Source of the DNA: Azohydromonas lata NBRC 102462
GTDB lineage: Bacteria; Pseudomonadota; Gammaproteobacteria; Burkholderiales; Burkholderiaceae_C
Direction: 5' to 3'
Length of the DNA: 64,000 nucleotides
Assembly: GCF_001571085.1 (NCBI RefSeq)
Contig: NZ_BCTC01000008.1
Span: 1-64,000, forward strand
Made by a program: the position numbers and the translations under genes. Position 1 is the first letter of the stretch, and every line of letters starts with the position of its first letter. Below are positions 8,114 to 16,293 of this stretch, piece by piece. Below the pieces are notes generated by a model. The model was not told the DNA's origin. It made no database searches and saw nothing but the letters and a program-made list of their open reading frames with translations.

Positions 8114-8285
8114 GGCCGCGATGGTGCCTCAGCGCGCAAGCCTGCCCGCTCCATGGGTGCGTTCCGGGCGCGTTCCGGCACGTTCAACCAGCCTTTCCAA
8201 CCGGCGCCAGTCCTGCGGCCTGGATGGGAGCGCTGCTTTCCGGTGGCAGACTCCGGCCGAAAGACGACCCGAAACGAGCCCCGGC

Positions 8286-8660
8286 ATGGCACTGAGCTAC
8301 CTGACCTTTGATTTCAGCGAGGCCGACGACGGCGGCGGCAGCTTCGACGCCATGGCTTCCGTGGTGCCGCGCGCGCTGCCGGCGCTGGAGGAGGAGATCG
8401 CGCAGGTGCTGGACTGGGCCCACGCCACCTTTCCCGACGGCCCCGGCCCGCTGGACGAGGGTTTTGTTTGGGACCTGGACCTGCAGGCCACCAGCGAAAG
8501 CAGCACGCAGCAGCGCGTGCGCTACTTTCCCGGCGCGCGCCGCTTCGAGCGCGAGAGCGTGGGCAGCGAGACCCTGCGCCACACGCTGACGCTGACGCTG
8601 GCGGGCCACGCTGATTTCTGCGAGGCCTTCCGCGAAGCCTTCATGGGGGACGACGACTAG
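8286..8660 (+). CDS. Small acidic conserved-looking protein of unknown function
   Basis: The 124-residue protein starts MALSYLTFDFSEADDGGGSF and ends with an acidic FMGDDD. It is rich in Asp and Glu, has no signal peptide and no membrane segment, and looks like a compact soluble alpha/beta domain. Codon use and third-position GC match neighbouring real genes, which is the main argument that it is coding. It lies divergent from the recombinase-like gene and convergent to the thioredoxin gene. I do not recognise the family. Confidence 0.65.
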   Translation: MALSYLTFDFSEADDGGGSFDAMASVVPRALPALEEEIAQVLDWAHATFPDGPGPLDEGFVWDLDLQATSESSTQQRVRYFPGARRFERESVGSETLRHTLTLTLAGHADFCEAFREAFMGDDD

Positions 8661-8721
8661 CGCGTCCCCGCGGCCTGGTCCAGAGGCCTGGGCCGCGGGC
8701 ACGCAGCCGCCCGTCGTTGTG

Positions 8722-9066
8722 TCAGTCCGCCAAGCCGTCCGGCGAGCCCAGCTTGCGCAGCGCCTGGCGTATGTCCTCCACGCCCTGCGGGCGCACGACG
8801 CGGGCGACTTCCTGCCCGTCTTGCAGCATCACCAGCGTGGGCCACAGCTTCACCTTGAACGACCGGCCCAGCGGCCGGCCCTTGCCGTCTTCCACGCGCA
8901 GGTGGCGCACGGCGGGCACGGCGTCCAGCGCCTGCGCGATGTCGGCCTGCGCCGCCATGCAGAAGCCGCACCAGGACGCGCCGAACTCCAGCACGGTGGT
9001 GCCGGCAAGCGCATCGACCTCGGCGCGGGTGGGTTCGACGGCGGCGTAGTGGGGTGTGAAACTCAT
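8722..9066 (-). CDS. Thioredoxin-family protein (WCGFC)
   Basis: The 114-residue cytosolic protein has one thioredoxin fold. The active site ASWCGFCMAA lies about residues 30-39 and a cis-proline segment KLWPTLVML about 76-84. The CGFC dipeptide differs from CGPC of classical thioredoxin, so redox potential may differ. The length is normal for a single-domain thioredoxin. ATG 9066 removes a long in-frame extension that has no thioredoxin similarity. It would act as a thiol-disulphide reductant of unknown clients. Confidence 0.85.
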   Translation of the reverse strand: MSFTPHYAAVEPTRAEVDALAGTTVLEFGASWCGFCMAAQADIAQALDAVPAVRHLRVEDGKGRPLGRSFKVKLWPTLVMLQDGQEVARVVRPQGVEDIRQALRKLGSPDGLAD

Positions 9067-9237
9067 GTCGGAAAGGGTGCAAGCGATGTTCCTGGGGCTG
9101 CCAGTGTCGCCCGGCCGGCCGGCGCGAAGGACGCCCGCTGCCGCCATGCCGCCACGGCCGCCGTGGCTGCGGCGGCCACGCACAATGGGCCGCTTCGCCG
9201 GGCCCGCGGGGCCGGCGAGCGCTTGCAGGAGCTGCAC

Positions 9238-9525
9238 ATGCACGCATTCACCAGGCGCCAGGGGCTGGCGCTGGCCGCCGCGGCGTTCGCCGCCCGCCCA
9301 AGCGCCGCGGCCGAGCCGGCCGCGCTGCGCTCGTGGCCCTTGGGCGCCACGCAGCGGCGCACCGGCATTCGCGACAGCCGCGGCCGGCTTGGGGTGAAGG
9401 AGCAGTTCGAGTCCTGGCGCTTCCCGCGCGCAGACGCCAACGTGCGCCAGATCCACGGCCGCCGCGGCGAGGTGTGGCTGCCTGAAAGCGGCACGGAGCA
9501 CCTCTCCAGCCTGCCCACGTCATGA
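9238..9525 (+). CDS. Small exported protein with twin-arginine-like signal
   Basis: The 95-residue protein begins MHAFTRRQGLALAAAAFAAR, a twin-arginine followed by a hydrophobic stretch and a likely cleavage site after AAA (about residue 26). The mature part is basic with no known domain. AGGAG lies six bases before ATG 9238, which supports the start and the gene. It is divergent from the thioredoxin gene and 43 bp upstream of the flavodoxin-like gene. The function is unknown. Confidence 0.6.
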   Translation: MHAFTRRQGLALAAAAFAARPSAAAEPAALRSWPLGATQRRTGIRDSRGRLGVKEQFESWRFPRADANVRQIHGRRGEVWLPESGTEHLSSLPTS

Positions 9526-9568
9526 GCGGCCCCGGCACCCCAGCGCGGCGCGCCGGCCGCCGCCCGCG

Positions 9569-10060
9569 ATGAAGACGCTGCTCGTCGTCTACACCTCCTT
9601 CACCGGCGGCACGCGGCAGATGGCACAGGCCGCCGCCGACGGCGCGCGCGGCGAGGCAGGCGTGCAGGTGCGCCTGCTGCAGCCGCCGCAGGCCGGCCCC
9701 CAGGACCTGCTGGCCGCCGACGGCTTCATCTTCGCCACGCCGGAGATGCTGGGCACCATGGCCGGGCAGATGAAGGATTTGTTCGACCGCTGCTACTACC
9801 CCCTGCTGGAGCGGCTGCAGGGCCGGCCCTGCGCGGTGCTGGTGTGCGCGGGCAGCGACGGGCAGGGCGCGGCGCGGCAACTGGAGCGCATCGCCACCGG
9901 CTGGCGCCTGAAGGCGGTGGCGCCGCCGCTCATCGTCTGCACGCGGGCGCAGACGCCGCAGGCCATCGCGGCGCCCAAGCGGCTGGACGTCGCGGACCTG
10001 GAGCGCTGCCGCGAGTTGGGCGCGGCGCTGGCGGCGGGCTTGGCGCTGGGGGTGTTCTAG
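9569..10060 (+). CDS. Flavodoxin-family / NAD(P)H-dependent FMN reductase-like protein
   Basis: The 163-residue protein begins MKTLLVVYTSFTGGTRQMAQ, the FMN phosphate-binding loop of flavodoxin-like folds. It continues with FATPEMLGTMAGQMKDLFDR (about 55-75), which resembles the FMN-ring loop of WrbA and FMN reductases. The rest follows an alternating alpha/beta pattern. It probably binds FMN and takes part in cytosolic redox reactions. It lies just after the small exported protein, with no strong ribosome site visible. A precise substrate cannot be given. Confidence 0.8.
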   Translation: MKTLLVVYTSFTGGTRQMAQAAADGARGEAGVQVRLLQPPQAGPQDLLAADGFIFATPEMLGTMAGQMKDLFDRCYYPLLERLQGRPCAVLVCAGSDGQGAARQLERIATGWRLKAVAPPLIVCTRAQTPQAIAAPKRLDVADLERCRELGAALAAGLALGVF

Positions 10061-10178
10061 GCCAGCCGCCAACGCGGCCGGGATGTACGGGAAGGCGGCT
10101 TCAGGCCAGGCGCTTGACAGGCCGCGGCGGGCGCGATGCGGTCCCCTGAACGCGGTGTTAGACGGTCTAACGCCTGCG

Positions 10179-11204
10179 TCAGCCCGCCAGCGATTGCAGC
10201 GCCGCCATCACCTGCGCCGTGTCGGTCTGGGGCGCATTGGCCTTGAGGGCGTCCAGCGCCAGCAGCGTGAGCTCGTAGAGGTCGCCCGCGCCCACGGGCA
10301 CGGCAAAGCCGCGCCGCGCCTGGCCCACGCGAACCAGCACGCCGCCGGACTGGCGGCGCAGCTCGAACCACTTGTCGTTGAGCACGCCGTGCCCCTGCGC
10401 CTGCAACTGCGGCAGCAGGTTGAGCATCACGGCGGCGAAGGCGGGCAGCTCGCGCGCGGTGAGCTGTACCGCGATCTTGTGCTCCCAGTCGTAGCGGCGC
10501 TCGGCCAGCGCGCCGGCCACCTCCAGCCGCAGCGTGTGGCGGCGCACGGGGTCGTCGGTACGCCAGTGGTCCAGCTCCACGCGCAGTGCTGCCTTGGCGC
10601 CATAGACATGGTGGCCGCGCGGCAGCACGCGGGCGCCGGACTGGGCCGCTGGCGTGCCGGAGGCCGGCGCGCCATTCGTGGCGGCAGGGGCGGGCGGCGG
10701 GGGCGGCTCCGGGGCAGGCCAGGGCGCGTCGTCGTGCGGCTCCGGCGGCGGCCAGTCGTCGTCAGGCCAGCCGGCATCCAGGCTGGGCGCGGCGGCCTCG
10801 TCGTCCACCGCCGCTTTCCTGGGCGGCGCGGGCGGCTGCAGGTGCGGCCACAACTGCGCCACGGCCGCTTCGTCCGGCAAGGCGCGCAGCGCGGCGAAGA
10901 AGGCCTGGCTGCCCAGGAGCTGCAGCGCCGCCAGCACCTGGCCCACGTCGTCCGACAGGCCCGCGGCCCGCAGCGCGGCGCGGTGCTCGGGGCGGCTGCA
11001 GCGGACGAAGTCGGCCAGGTCGCTCATCTGCGCCACGCTGTCCGTGCCGGACTGCAGCGCCAGGCAGGCGCGGCCCAGCGCCTGCGACTGCTCCGGCCGC
11101 AACTGCGCCACGGCCTCGCGCAGCGTCTCCATCGGCAGCAGCGGCAGGCCGCGCGCGCGCAGCACGGTGTGCAGCCAGCCGGGGTTCAGCGGCGGGGCGT
11201 TCAT
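10179..11204 (-). CDS. Proline-rich two-domain protein of unknown function
   Basis: The 341-residue protein has an N-terminal alpha-helical domain (about 1-130). Next comes a low-complexity linker rich in Pro, Asp and Ala (about 130-195), including EPPPPPAPAA. The C-terminal domain (about 200-335) is rich in beta-strands and includes KWFELRRQSGGVLVRVGQ. The C-terminal pattern recalls Whirly/PC4-type single-strand nucleic-acid-binding folds, but that is only an impression. It begins 38 bp after the degenerate recombinase-like gene on the same strand, so the two are probably one operon and may act together. Confidence 0.65.
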   Translation of the reverse strand: MNAPPLNPGWLHTVLRARGLPLLPMETLREAVAQLRPEQSQALGRACLALQSGTDSVAQMSDLADFVRCSRPEHRAALRAAGLSDDVGQVLAALQLLGSQAFFAALRALPDEAAVAQLWPHLQPPAPPRKAAVDDEAAAPSLDAGWPDDDWPPPEPHDDAPWPAPEPPPPPAPAATNGAPASGTPAAQSGARVLPRGHHVYGAKAALRVELDHWRTDDPVRRHTLRLEVAGALAERRYDWEHKIAVQLTARELPAFAAVMLNLLPQLQAQGHGVLNDKWFELRRQSGGVLVRVGQARRGFAVPVGAGDLYELTLLALDALKANAPQTDTAQVMAALQSLAG

Positions 11205-11241
11205 GCGTGCGGGCGCGGCGTGCGTGCCAGGGGCGCGGCCG

Positions 11242-12258
11242 TCACGCGTCGGCGGCCGGTTCCACCGGCGCGTGGGGCACGCCGGCGGCGTCCTGGGCGC
11301 GGTGGGTGGCGAACAGGGCGTCGCGGGTGCGGTCGTCCAGCATGGGGGCCAGGCGGTCCAGCGCGTCCAGGCGCTGCAGCCCGGCGCGGCGCAGCACCTC
11401 GGCGTGCGGCACGCCCTCGCTGAGCCAGGCGACGATGGCGCTGTTGCGCAGCGCGGCCGGGCCCGTGTCGCCGGGCAGGCGGCGCAGCACGCCGTCCTGC
11501 AGCGCGACGTTCAGGAAAGCCTGCACGGCGCGGAAGGCGGGCTGGCGGCTCAGCGGCGCGCGCATCTGCGGCAGCGCGGGGATGAGCGGCGTTTCCGGCT
11601 TGGGCAGCCGCGGCAGCCAGGCCGCCAGCGCGTCGGCCGTGAGCTCGCTCAACTGCAGCGTGCGCCACTGGCTGCGCCGCGGGCCGCCGATTTCCAGCGA
11701 CCACACGCCCGCCTCGTCGCGCCCAAGGTGCTCCACGCGCGCGCCGGCCGTTTCGGACAACGTGAAACCTTCGCCCAGCAGCAGCGCGATCAGCAGCCGG
11801 TCCCGCTGGGCCTGCACTTCCAGCGGATGCCAGTGCTCCAGCCGCAGCAGCAGTTGCGCGCGCTCCGCGGGCGTGAACGCCACCGAGCGCGGCTGCTCGC
11901 GCCGCGGCACCTCGTTGCCCAGGTCCTCGAACGGGTTGCCCGGCGGCAGCGCCCCGCACATCACGCCGCCCGCGTGCACCTGGCCCAGCACGCGGCGGTA
12001 GCGCGCCTGGGTGGTGGGGTTCAGGCGCTCGCCGGCCAGGAAGGCCACGGCCTCTATGGGCGTGGCCGCCTCCAGCGGCACCTCGCGCCCGGCCAGGAAG
12101 CGCCGCCACGCCAGCCAGTAGGTCGTGTAGAGCTGGCGCGAGCGCGGCGAGAGCTTGGGCAGGCTCATGCCCACGGGGTCGTCTCGCCAGCGCTCGGCGT
12201 CGCTGGGCCGCAAGGGATCGGAAGGGAACAGGGTTTCTGCGTTCACGCCCTGCAACAT
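11242..12258 (-). CDS. Degenerate tyrosine-recombinase-like protein
   Basis: The 338-residue protein has an N-terminal SAM-like core-binding region (RSRQLYTTYWLAWRRFLAG, about 38-56) and a catalytic-domain-like half. The Arg-I position reads LLLGEGFTLSET with Thr in place of Arg. The second box reads PAALRNSAIVAWLSEG, keeping one Arg but not His, and there is no Tyr nucleophile afterwards. It cannot be a normal recombinase. A structural or DNA-binding role with the next gene is possible. It resembles the 7.1-8.1 kb protein in overall plan, which suggests a common ancestor. The start at 12258 is not certain; ATG 12168 is an in-frame alternative. Confidence 0.65.
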   Translation of the reverse strand: MLQGVNAETLFPSDPLRPSDAERWRDDPVGMSLPKLSPRSRQLYTTYWLAWRRFLAGREVPLEAATPIEAVAFLAGERLNPTTQARYRRVLGQVHAGGVMCGALPPGNPFEDLGNEVPRREQPRSVAFTPAERAQLLLRLEHWHPLEVQAQRDRLLIALLLGEGFTLSETAGARVEHLGRDEAGVWSLEIGGPRRSQWRTLQLSELTADALAAWLPRLPKPETPLIPALPQMRAPLSRQPAFRAVQAFLNVALQDGVLRRLPGDTGPAALRNSAIVAWLSEGVPHAEVLRRAGLQRLDALDRLAPMLDDRTRDALFATHRAQDAAGVPHAPVEPAADA

Positions 12259-12681
12259 ACAACAGCGCGCAGGCGCTTTTGCTCACGCCGGCTCATTAAT
12301 TTCGGCCTCGGCGGCTGCACTACCAGGACCGGCCCGGGCCCATACCCAGGAATAACGTGCATTTTCGGCGCAACCGCTGCAGCCATTTACATGGCAGCGT
12401 TAAAGCGTGCGCAACATTCGCGCACGCTCGCCTCCAGCCCTCGACGGGCTTTTCCATTTTTTATTCCCACGTTTTATGGACATGCCCGCTGCAGCGCCCG
12501 CAGGTGACTTGGCGCGCGCCTTGAACGTTTTTGCGCGGCGCACCGCGCCGGCGGCTCACGCCCGAGATCGCCGTTCATGCGCCCAGCGCTCGTCGGCTTG
12601 CCTTAACGGACGTGTTTTGCGTCAATATGTTACTGCCGCGGCCTGGCTGTCCGTTGACTTGGGGGCGGCGCCAAGCTGCAT
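12259..12681. other. Intergenic region with weak terminator-like hairpin
   Basis: No gene is visible in these 423 bp. AGCCC-tcgac-GGGCT at 12436-12450, followed by a T-rich run to about 12463, is a weak plus-strand terminator candidate although no gene lies directly upstream on that strand. The region must hold the promoter of the kinase at 12682 and that of the degenerate recombinase gene. Confidence 0.4.
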
Positions 12682-14229
12682 GTGCATTTCATGAACTTTT
12701 GTCCCTCGCCTACCAATACGCTGCGCGCCGCCGCGCCGGCCGTCACCATCCTGATCGTCGAGGACGATGCGGTGATCGCGCTGGACCTGCAGTTGCAACT
12801 GGAGGACATGGGTTACCGCGTGGTTGGGCCGGCCGACAGCGCCGCCGATGCGCTGGCCCTGGCGGCGCGGGAGCTGCCGGACCTGGTGCTCATGGACATC
12901 AACATCCGCGGCCCGCTCAACGGCGTGCAGGCCGCGGAGGCGCTCAAGCAGGCCGGCGGCGCCATGCCGGTGATCTTCCTGAGCTCGCACACCGACCTGG
13001 GCACGCTGGCGCAGGCCGTGGGCACGGCGCCGCACGGCTATCTGACCAAACCGTTCCAGCCCGGGGAGCTGCGCGCGTGCATAGAAGTGGCGCTGGCCCG
13101 CTCGCAGATGGAGCAGCAGCTGCTGGACAGCGAGCAGCGCTGGCGCCATGTGTTCGACGACGCGCCGCAAGGCATGGCGCTGGTGTCGCTGCTGGGCGAG
13201 GTGCTGCAGGCCAACCAGACGCTGGCGCGGCTGCTGGGCCTGGCGCTGCCGGCGCTGCAGGGCCGCGCGCACGGCGCGCTCACGCATCCGGACGATGCCG
13301 CGGTCGAGTCCTCCCACCTGCGCGCGCTGTGCGACGGCAGCAGCCGCAGCGTGCAGTTCGAGAAGCGCTACCTGCGCGCCGACGGCGCCGTGGTGTGGAC
13401 GCAGGTGAGCGTGTCGCTGCTGGAGCCGCACGACGCCTCGCCGCGCCTGCTCTACCAGGTGCAGGACATCAGCGACCAGAAACTGGCCCAGCGGCAGCGC
13501 GCCGAGCTGGAGGCCGAGCGCCGCGCCCTGGAGCTGCGCGAGGCGCAGCAGCACGCGCAGGCGCAACTGCTCTCGCGCGTGAGCCACGAGATGCGCACGC
13601 CGCTCAACGCGGTGCTGGGCTTCACGCAGTTGCTGCGCCTCACGCCCTTCGAGGCCAAGCAGTCCAAGTCGGAGCAGTACCTGCAGCACATCGAGGAGGC
13701 CGGCCGCCACCTGCTGGCCATGGTGGATGACCTGCTGGTGCTGCAACGCGCCCATGAGGGCCAGTTGCGCGTGGAGATGGAAACCGTGCCGCTGGCGCAA
13801 TGCGTGCAACTGGCGCTGTCGCTGCTCATGCCGCAGGCGCGCGCGCAGCAGGTCAGCCTGCTGGAGGACGTGCCGGCCGGGCTGCAGGTGCGCGCCGACC
13901 CGACGCGGCTGCGGCAAATCCTCTCCAACCTCGTCTCCAACGCCATCAAGTACAACCGCCCGGGCGGCGAGCTGCGCGTGACGGCCGAGCGCGTGCAGGG
14001 CCGCGTGCGGGTGCGGCTGGCCGACGACGGCATCGGCATGACACAGCAGCAGTTGCAGCAGGTGTTTCAACCTTTTGCTCGCGCCGGCCGCGAGCGCACG
14101 TCCATCCCGGGCACCGGGTTGGGCCTGGTGATCTCGCGCCGGCTGGCCGAGGCCATGGACGGCACGCTGACCATGGCTTCCCAGGAGGGCGGCGGCACGG
14201 TGGCGACGCTGGAGCTGGTGCCGGGCTGA
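12682..14229 (+). CDS. REC-PAS-histidine kinase hybrid protein
   Basis: The 515-residue soluble protein starts with a receiver domain (about 20-135) with LIVEDDA, phospho-acceptor Asp72 in LVLMDINIRG and Lys in TKPF. A PAS domain with a PAC-like end follows (about 150-265), then a HisKA domain with His302 in SHEMRTPLN. The HATPase domain shows SNLVSNAIKYN, DDGIGM and GTGLGLVIS. Having REC first and no membrane segment means it probably takes a phosphate from another kinase or senses an internal signal. It is a single gene with no adjacent response regulator. The target is unknown. Confidence 0.9.
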   Translation: MHFMNFCPSPTNTLRAAAPAVTILIVEDDAVIALDLQLQLEDMGYRVVGPADSAADALALAARELPDLVLMDINIRGPLNGVQAAEALKQAGGAMPVIFLSSHTDLGTLAQAVGTAPHGYLTKPFQPGELRACIEVALARSQMEQQLLDSEQRWRHVFDDAPQGMALVSLLGEVLQANQTLARLLGLALPALQGRAHGALTHPDDAAVESSHLRALCDGSSRSVQFEKRYLRADGAVVWTQVSVSLLEPHDASPRLLYQVQDISDQKLAQRQRAELEAERRALELREAQQHAQAQLLSRVSHEMRTPLNAVLGFTQLLRLTPFEAKQSKSEQYLQHIEEAGRHLLAMVDDLLVLQRAHEGQLRVEMETVPLAQCVQLALSLLMPQARAQQVSLLEDVPAGLQVRADPTRLRQILSNLVSNAIKYNRPGGELRVTAERVQGRVRVRLADDGIGMTQQQLQQVFQPFARAGRERTSIPGTGLGLVISRRLAEAMDGTLTMASQEGGGTVATLELVPG

Positions 14230-14342
14230 ACGCGCACGCCGCTTCCACGCTCGCCATGACACGGCCTTGAGCCTGGCGGGCGCGCCGCCTGCTCCACGCT
14301 GCGTCGAGCCCTTGCGGGCGTGTCGTCACGGGAGACGAGGAC

Positions 14343-15341
14343 ATGGAAGTAAGAACAATGCGGGCGCGCCGCTCGGCGCGATGGGCGGCTGTCGCCCTGT
14401 TGAGCGCGGCCGGTGCCGTGCAGGCGCAGGCGGACGTGCAGCGCACGGTCAGCAGCGACGGCAGCGTGCTGGCGGCACTCTCGGCCGACACGGGGGCGTC
14501 CTTCGCTGGGGCGTTGCGCGAGGGCGCGGCGCCGGACGCCAAGGCCGAGTTCCCGGCCTTCACGCTCTCCGGCGCGGCCTTGGCGGACTTCCGCAGCCGC
14601 TACCAGCCCAAGCTGCCGCCTTACGCGCGCGCGGGCGGCGACCGCGCCCAACCCGAGGCGGTGGTCGGCCCCGACCGGCGCTTTCGGCTGTATCCCCGGG
14701 AATCCGGCTTTCCCTATCGGGCCATCGGCTTCCTGACTTTCACGCAAGGGGGATTCGAGTTCTCCTGCACCGCTTTCCTGATCAGCAAGGACACCGTGGC
14801 CACGGCCGGCCACTGCGTGCACGAAGGCGCCGGCGGCAGCTGGAGCCGCGACGTCAAGTTCTATCCCGCCTTCAACAACGGGCTGGCGCCCTTCGGCTCC
14901 TGCGGCGCGCGGCGGCTGTACGCCGTGGCCAAGTGGACGGAGGAGGGGCGCGAAGACTTCGACTACGGCGCCATCAAGCTCAACTGCTCCATCGGCGAGA
15001 CCACGGGCTGGTTCGGCTACTACGCCACGGCCGACTCGCAGACCGGCCTGGCGGTGCTGGTGGTCGGCTATCCCGGTGACAAGCCCAAGGGGACGATGTG
15101 GGGCGGCGCCGGCAACATCCTCTCCACCGAGCAGCGCAAGATGCACTACGGCATAGACACCGCCGGCGGCCAGAGCGGCGCACCGGTGATAGAAGCCGAC
15201 CGCGGCGCCAGCAAGGCCAACTGCTTCGGTACCTGCGTGGTGGCCATACACGCCTACGCAGATTTCGGCCCCACCAACAGCGGCACGCGCATCAACCAGT
15301 CCGTGGCCGCCAACTTGACGGCGTGGAAGAACGCGCCGTGA
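14343..15341 (+). CDS. Secreted trypsin-like (S1B/glutamyl endopeptidase type) serine protease
   Basis: The 332-residue protein has a signal peptide ending near AVQAQA (residue 30) and a propeptide-like region to about 115. The chymotrypsin-fold triad is complete: His157 in VATAGHCVH, Asp207 in DFDYGAIKL and Ser278 in GGQSGAPV. The Cys pairs around His157 and near 187 and 215 may form disulphides. V8-type glutamyl endopeptidases have this GQSGAP motif. A purine-rich GACGAGGAC precedes ATG 14343; ATG 14358 is an alternative. The next gene overlaps its stop, so a lipoprotein is made with it. Confidence 0.85.
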   Translation: MEVRTMRARRSARWAAVALLSAAGAVQAQADVQRTVSSDGSVLAALSADTGASFAGALREGAAPDAKAEFPAFTLSGAALADFRSRYQPKLPPYARAGGDRAQPEAVVGPDRRFRLYPRESGFPYRAIGFLTFTQGGFEFSCTAFLISKDTVATAGHCVHEGAGGSWSRDVKFYPAFNNGLAPFGSCGARRLYAVAKWTEEGREDFDYGAIKLNCSIGETTGWFGYYATADSQTGLAVLVVGYPGDKPKGTMWGGAGNILSTEQRKMHYGIDTAGGQSGAPVIEADRGASKANCFGTCVVAIHAYADFGPTNSGTRINQSVAANLTAWKNAP

Positions 15342-15766
15342 GGCCGCGGGCGCGCCGCGCCGCGTGGCTGCCGGCGATGGCGCTGGCGCTGGCTGCGGCG
15401 GGCTGCGTCGGCTGCGCGCGGCAGGCGCAGCCGCAAGTACCAGCAGGCGTGGGCGGCGGCCCCGGCGCTGCGGTGGCCGCGGCTCAGGGCGTATCGGGGC
15501 GGGTGGTGGACGGCGCGGGGCGGCCCGTGGCGGGGGCGCTGATCGAGGCCCGCTCGCTGGAGCGTCCGCCCCGGCCGCTGGCCGAGATTGGCGTGCTCAG
15601 CGGCGCCGACGGGCGTTTCAAATGGCCGCTGCCGGCCGGGACGCGCGCCGCGCTGCGCGCGCGGCTGGGAGATGCGGTGTCCTGTGAGCGGGACGCGACG
15701 GCAGGCGCCGCCGAGGTGGTGCTCACGCTGCCGGCGCCTGCCGCGGGCTGCGCGCCCTTGTCATGA
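15338..15766 (+). CDS. Lipoprotein with carboxypeptidase-regulatory-like domain
   Basis: The start is GTG 15338, overlapping the protease stop as GTGA, which implies coupled translation. The 142-residue product has a basic N-terminus, a hydrophobic stretch and a lipobox ending AAAGC (about residue 24), so it is probably an outer-membrane lipoprotein. The rest contains VSGRVVDGAGRPVAGALIEA and GADGRFKW, the signature of the Ig-like carboxypeptidase regulatory fold found in many surface proteins. A role linked to the secreted protease, such as anchoring or inhibition, is suggested only by the overlap. Confidence 0.7.
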   Translation: MRPRARRAAWLPAMALALAAAGCVGCARQAQPQVPAGVGGGPGAAVAAAQGVSGRVVDGAGRPVAGALIEARSLERPPRPLAEIGVLSGADGRFKWPLPAGTRAALRARLGDAVSCERDATAGAAEVVLTLPAPAAGCAPLS

Positions 15767-15808
15767 AGGCCGGCGGGGCGCAACGCGGCGCGTGAGCGGC
15801 CCGCGTCT

Positions 15809-16033
15809 TCAGCGGGACTTGCAGCCGGCGGCGCAGACGAGCTGGTTCTTGCCCAGCAGCTTCTTGGACACGAGTTCCGCGCGCGGGCGGTGCACGCCGC
15901 ATTTGAAGCAGGACATGGTGGCCAGATGCATGCCGCCGCTGCCGCCGGGGCTGAACGGCGAGCCGGCGGCCTTGCGCTTGTAGCGCAGGCCGTCGTCCTG
16001 AATGACGGTAGTGGTTTCGTCTTGGGGCTTCAT
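15809..16033 (-). CDS. Small zinc-ribbon-like protein coupled to IF-1
   Basis: The 74-residue protein has a CFKC pair and a later LVCAAGC pair, four cysteines spaced like a small zinc ribbon, with a basic stretch between them. ATG 16033 overlaps the stop of the upstream infA-like gene by four bases (ATGA), so it is almost certainly translated with it. Small proteins of this sort are seen beside IF-1 or cold-shock genes in Burkholderiales. The function is unknown; nucleic-acid binding is a reasonable guess. Confidence 0.75.
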   Translation of the reverse strand: MKPQDETTTVIQDDGLRYKRKAAGSPFSPGGSGGMHLATMSCFKCGVHRPRAELVSKKLLGKNQLVCAAGCKSR

Positions 16034-16293
16034 CGCGAGCGTCCTCCTTGGAAATCGGCAGCCGGGCCGCGGCGCTCCAGATGACGGAACGTGATGCGCG
16101 CCTTGCTGAGGTCGTAGGGGGAGAGTTCCAGCGAAACACTGTCGCCGGCAAGGATGCGGATGTGGTGTTTGCGCATGCGCCCCGCGGTGTAGGCCACCAG
16201 TTCGTGGCCGTTTTCCAGTTCCACGCGGAAACGCGAGTCGGGCAGGACTTCGCGCACCACGCCGTTCATGGAGATGAGTTCTTCCTTGGCCAT
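16030..16293 (-). CDS. infA: Translation initiation factor IF-1 (extended paralogue)
   Basis: The protein starts [20 protein letters not shown] and has the S1-type OB fold of IF-1, with [20 protein letters not shown] in the middle and [10 protein letters not shown] at the end. It is 87 residues, while standard IF-1 is about 72; the additional tail [14 protein letters not shown] is basic. IF-1 binds the ribosomal A site during initiation. The gene stands apart from ribosomal protein operons and is followed by a coupled zinc-ribbon gene, so it may be a second, condition-specific copy. Confidence 0.9.
   Translation of the reverse strand: MAKEELISMNGVVREVLPDSRFRVELENGHELVAYTAGRMRKHHIRILAGDSVSLELSPYDLSKARITFRHLERRGPAADFQGGRSR

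Noticed and set aside
7890..8285. In-frame N-terminal extension of the small protein at 8286
   Set aside because: The extension lies antisense to the recombinase-like gene start and has no protein features; the conserved-looking part begins at ATG 8286.
12436..12463. Hairpin plus T-rich run as a true terminator
   Set aside because: The stem is only five base pairs and no plus-strand gene ends upstream; chance is likely.
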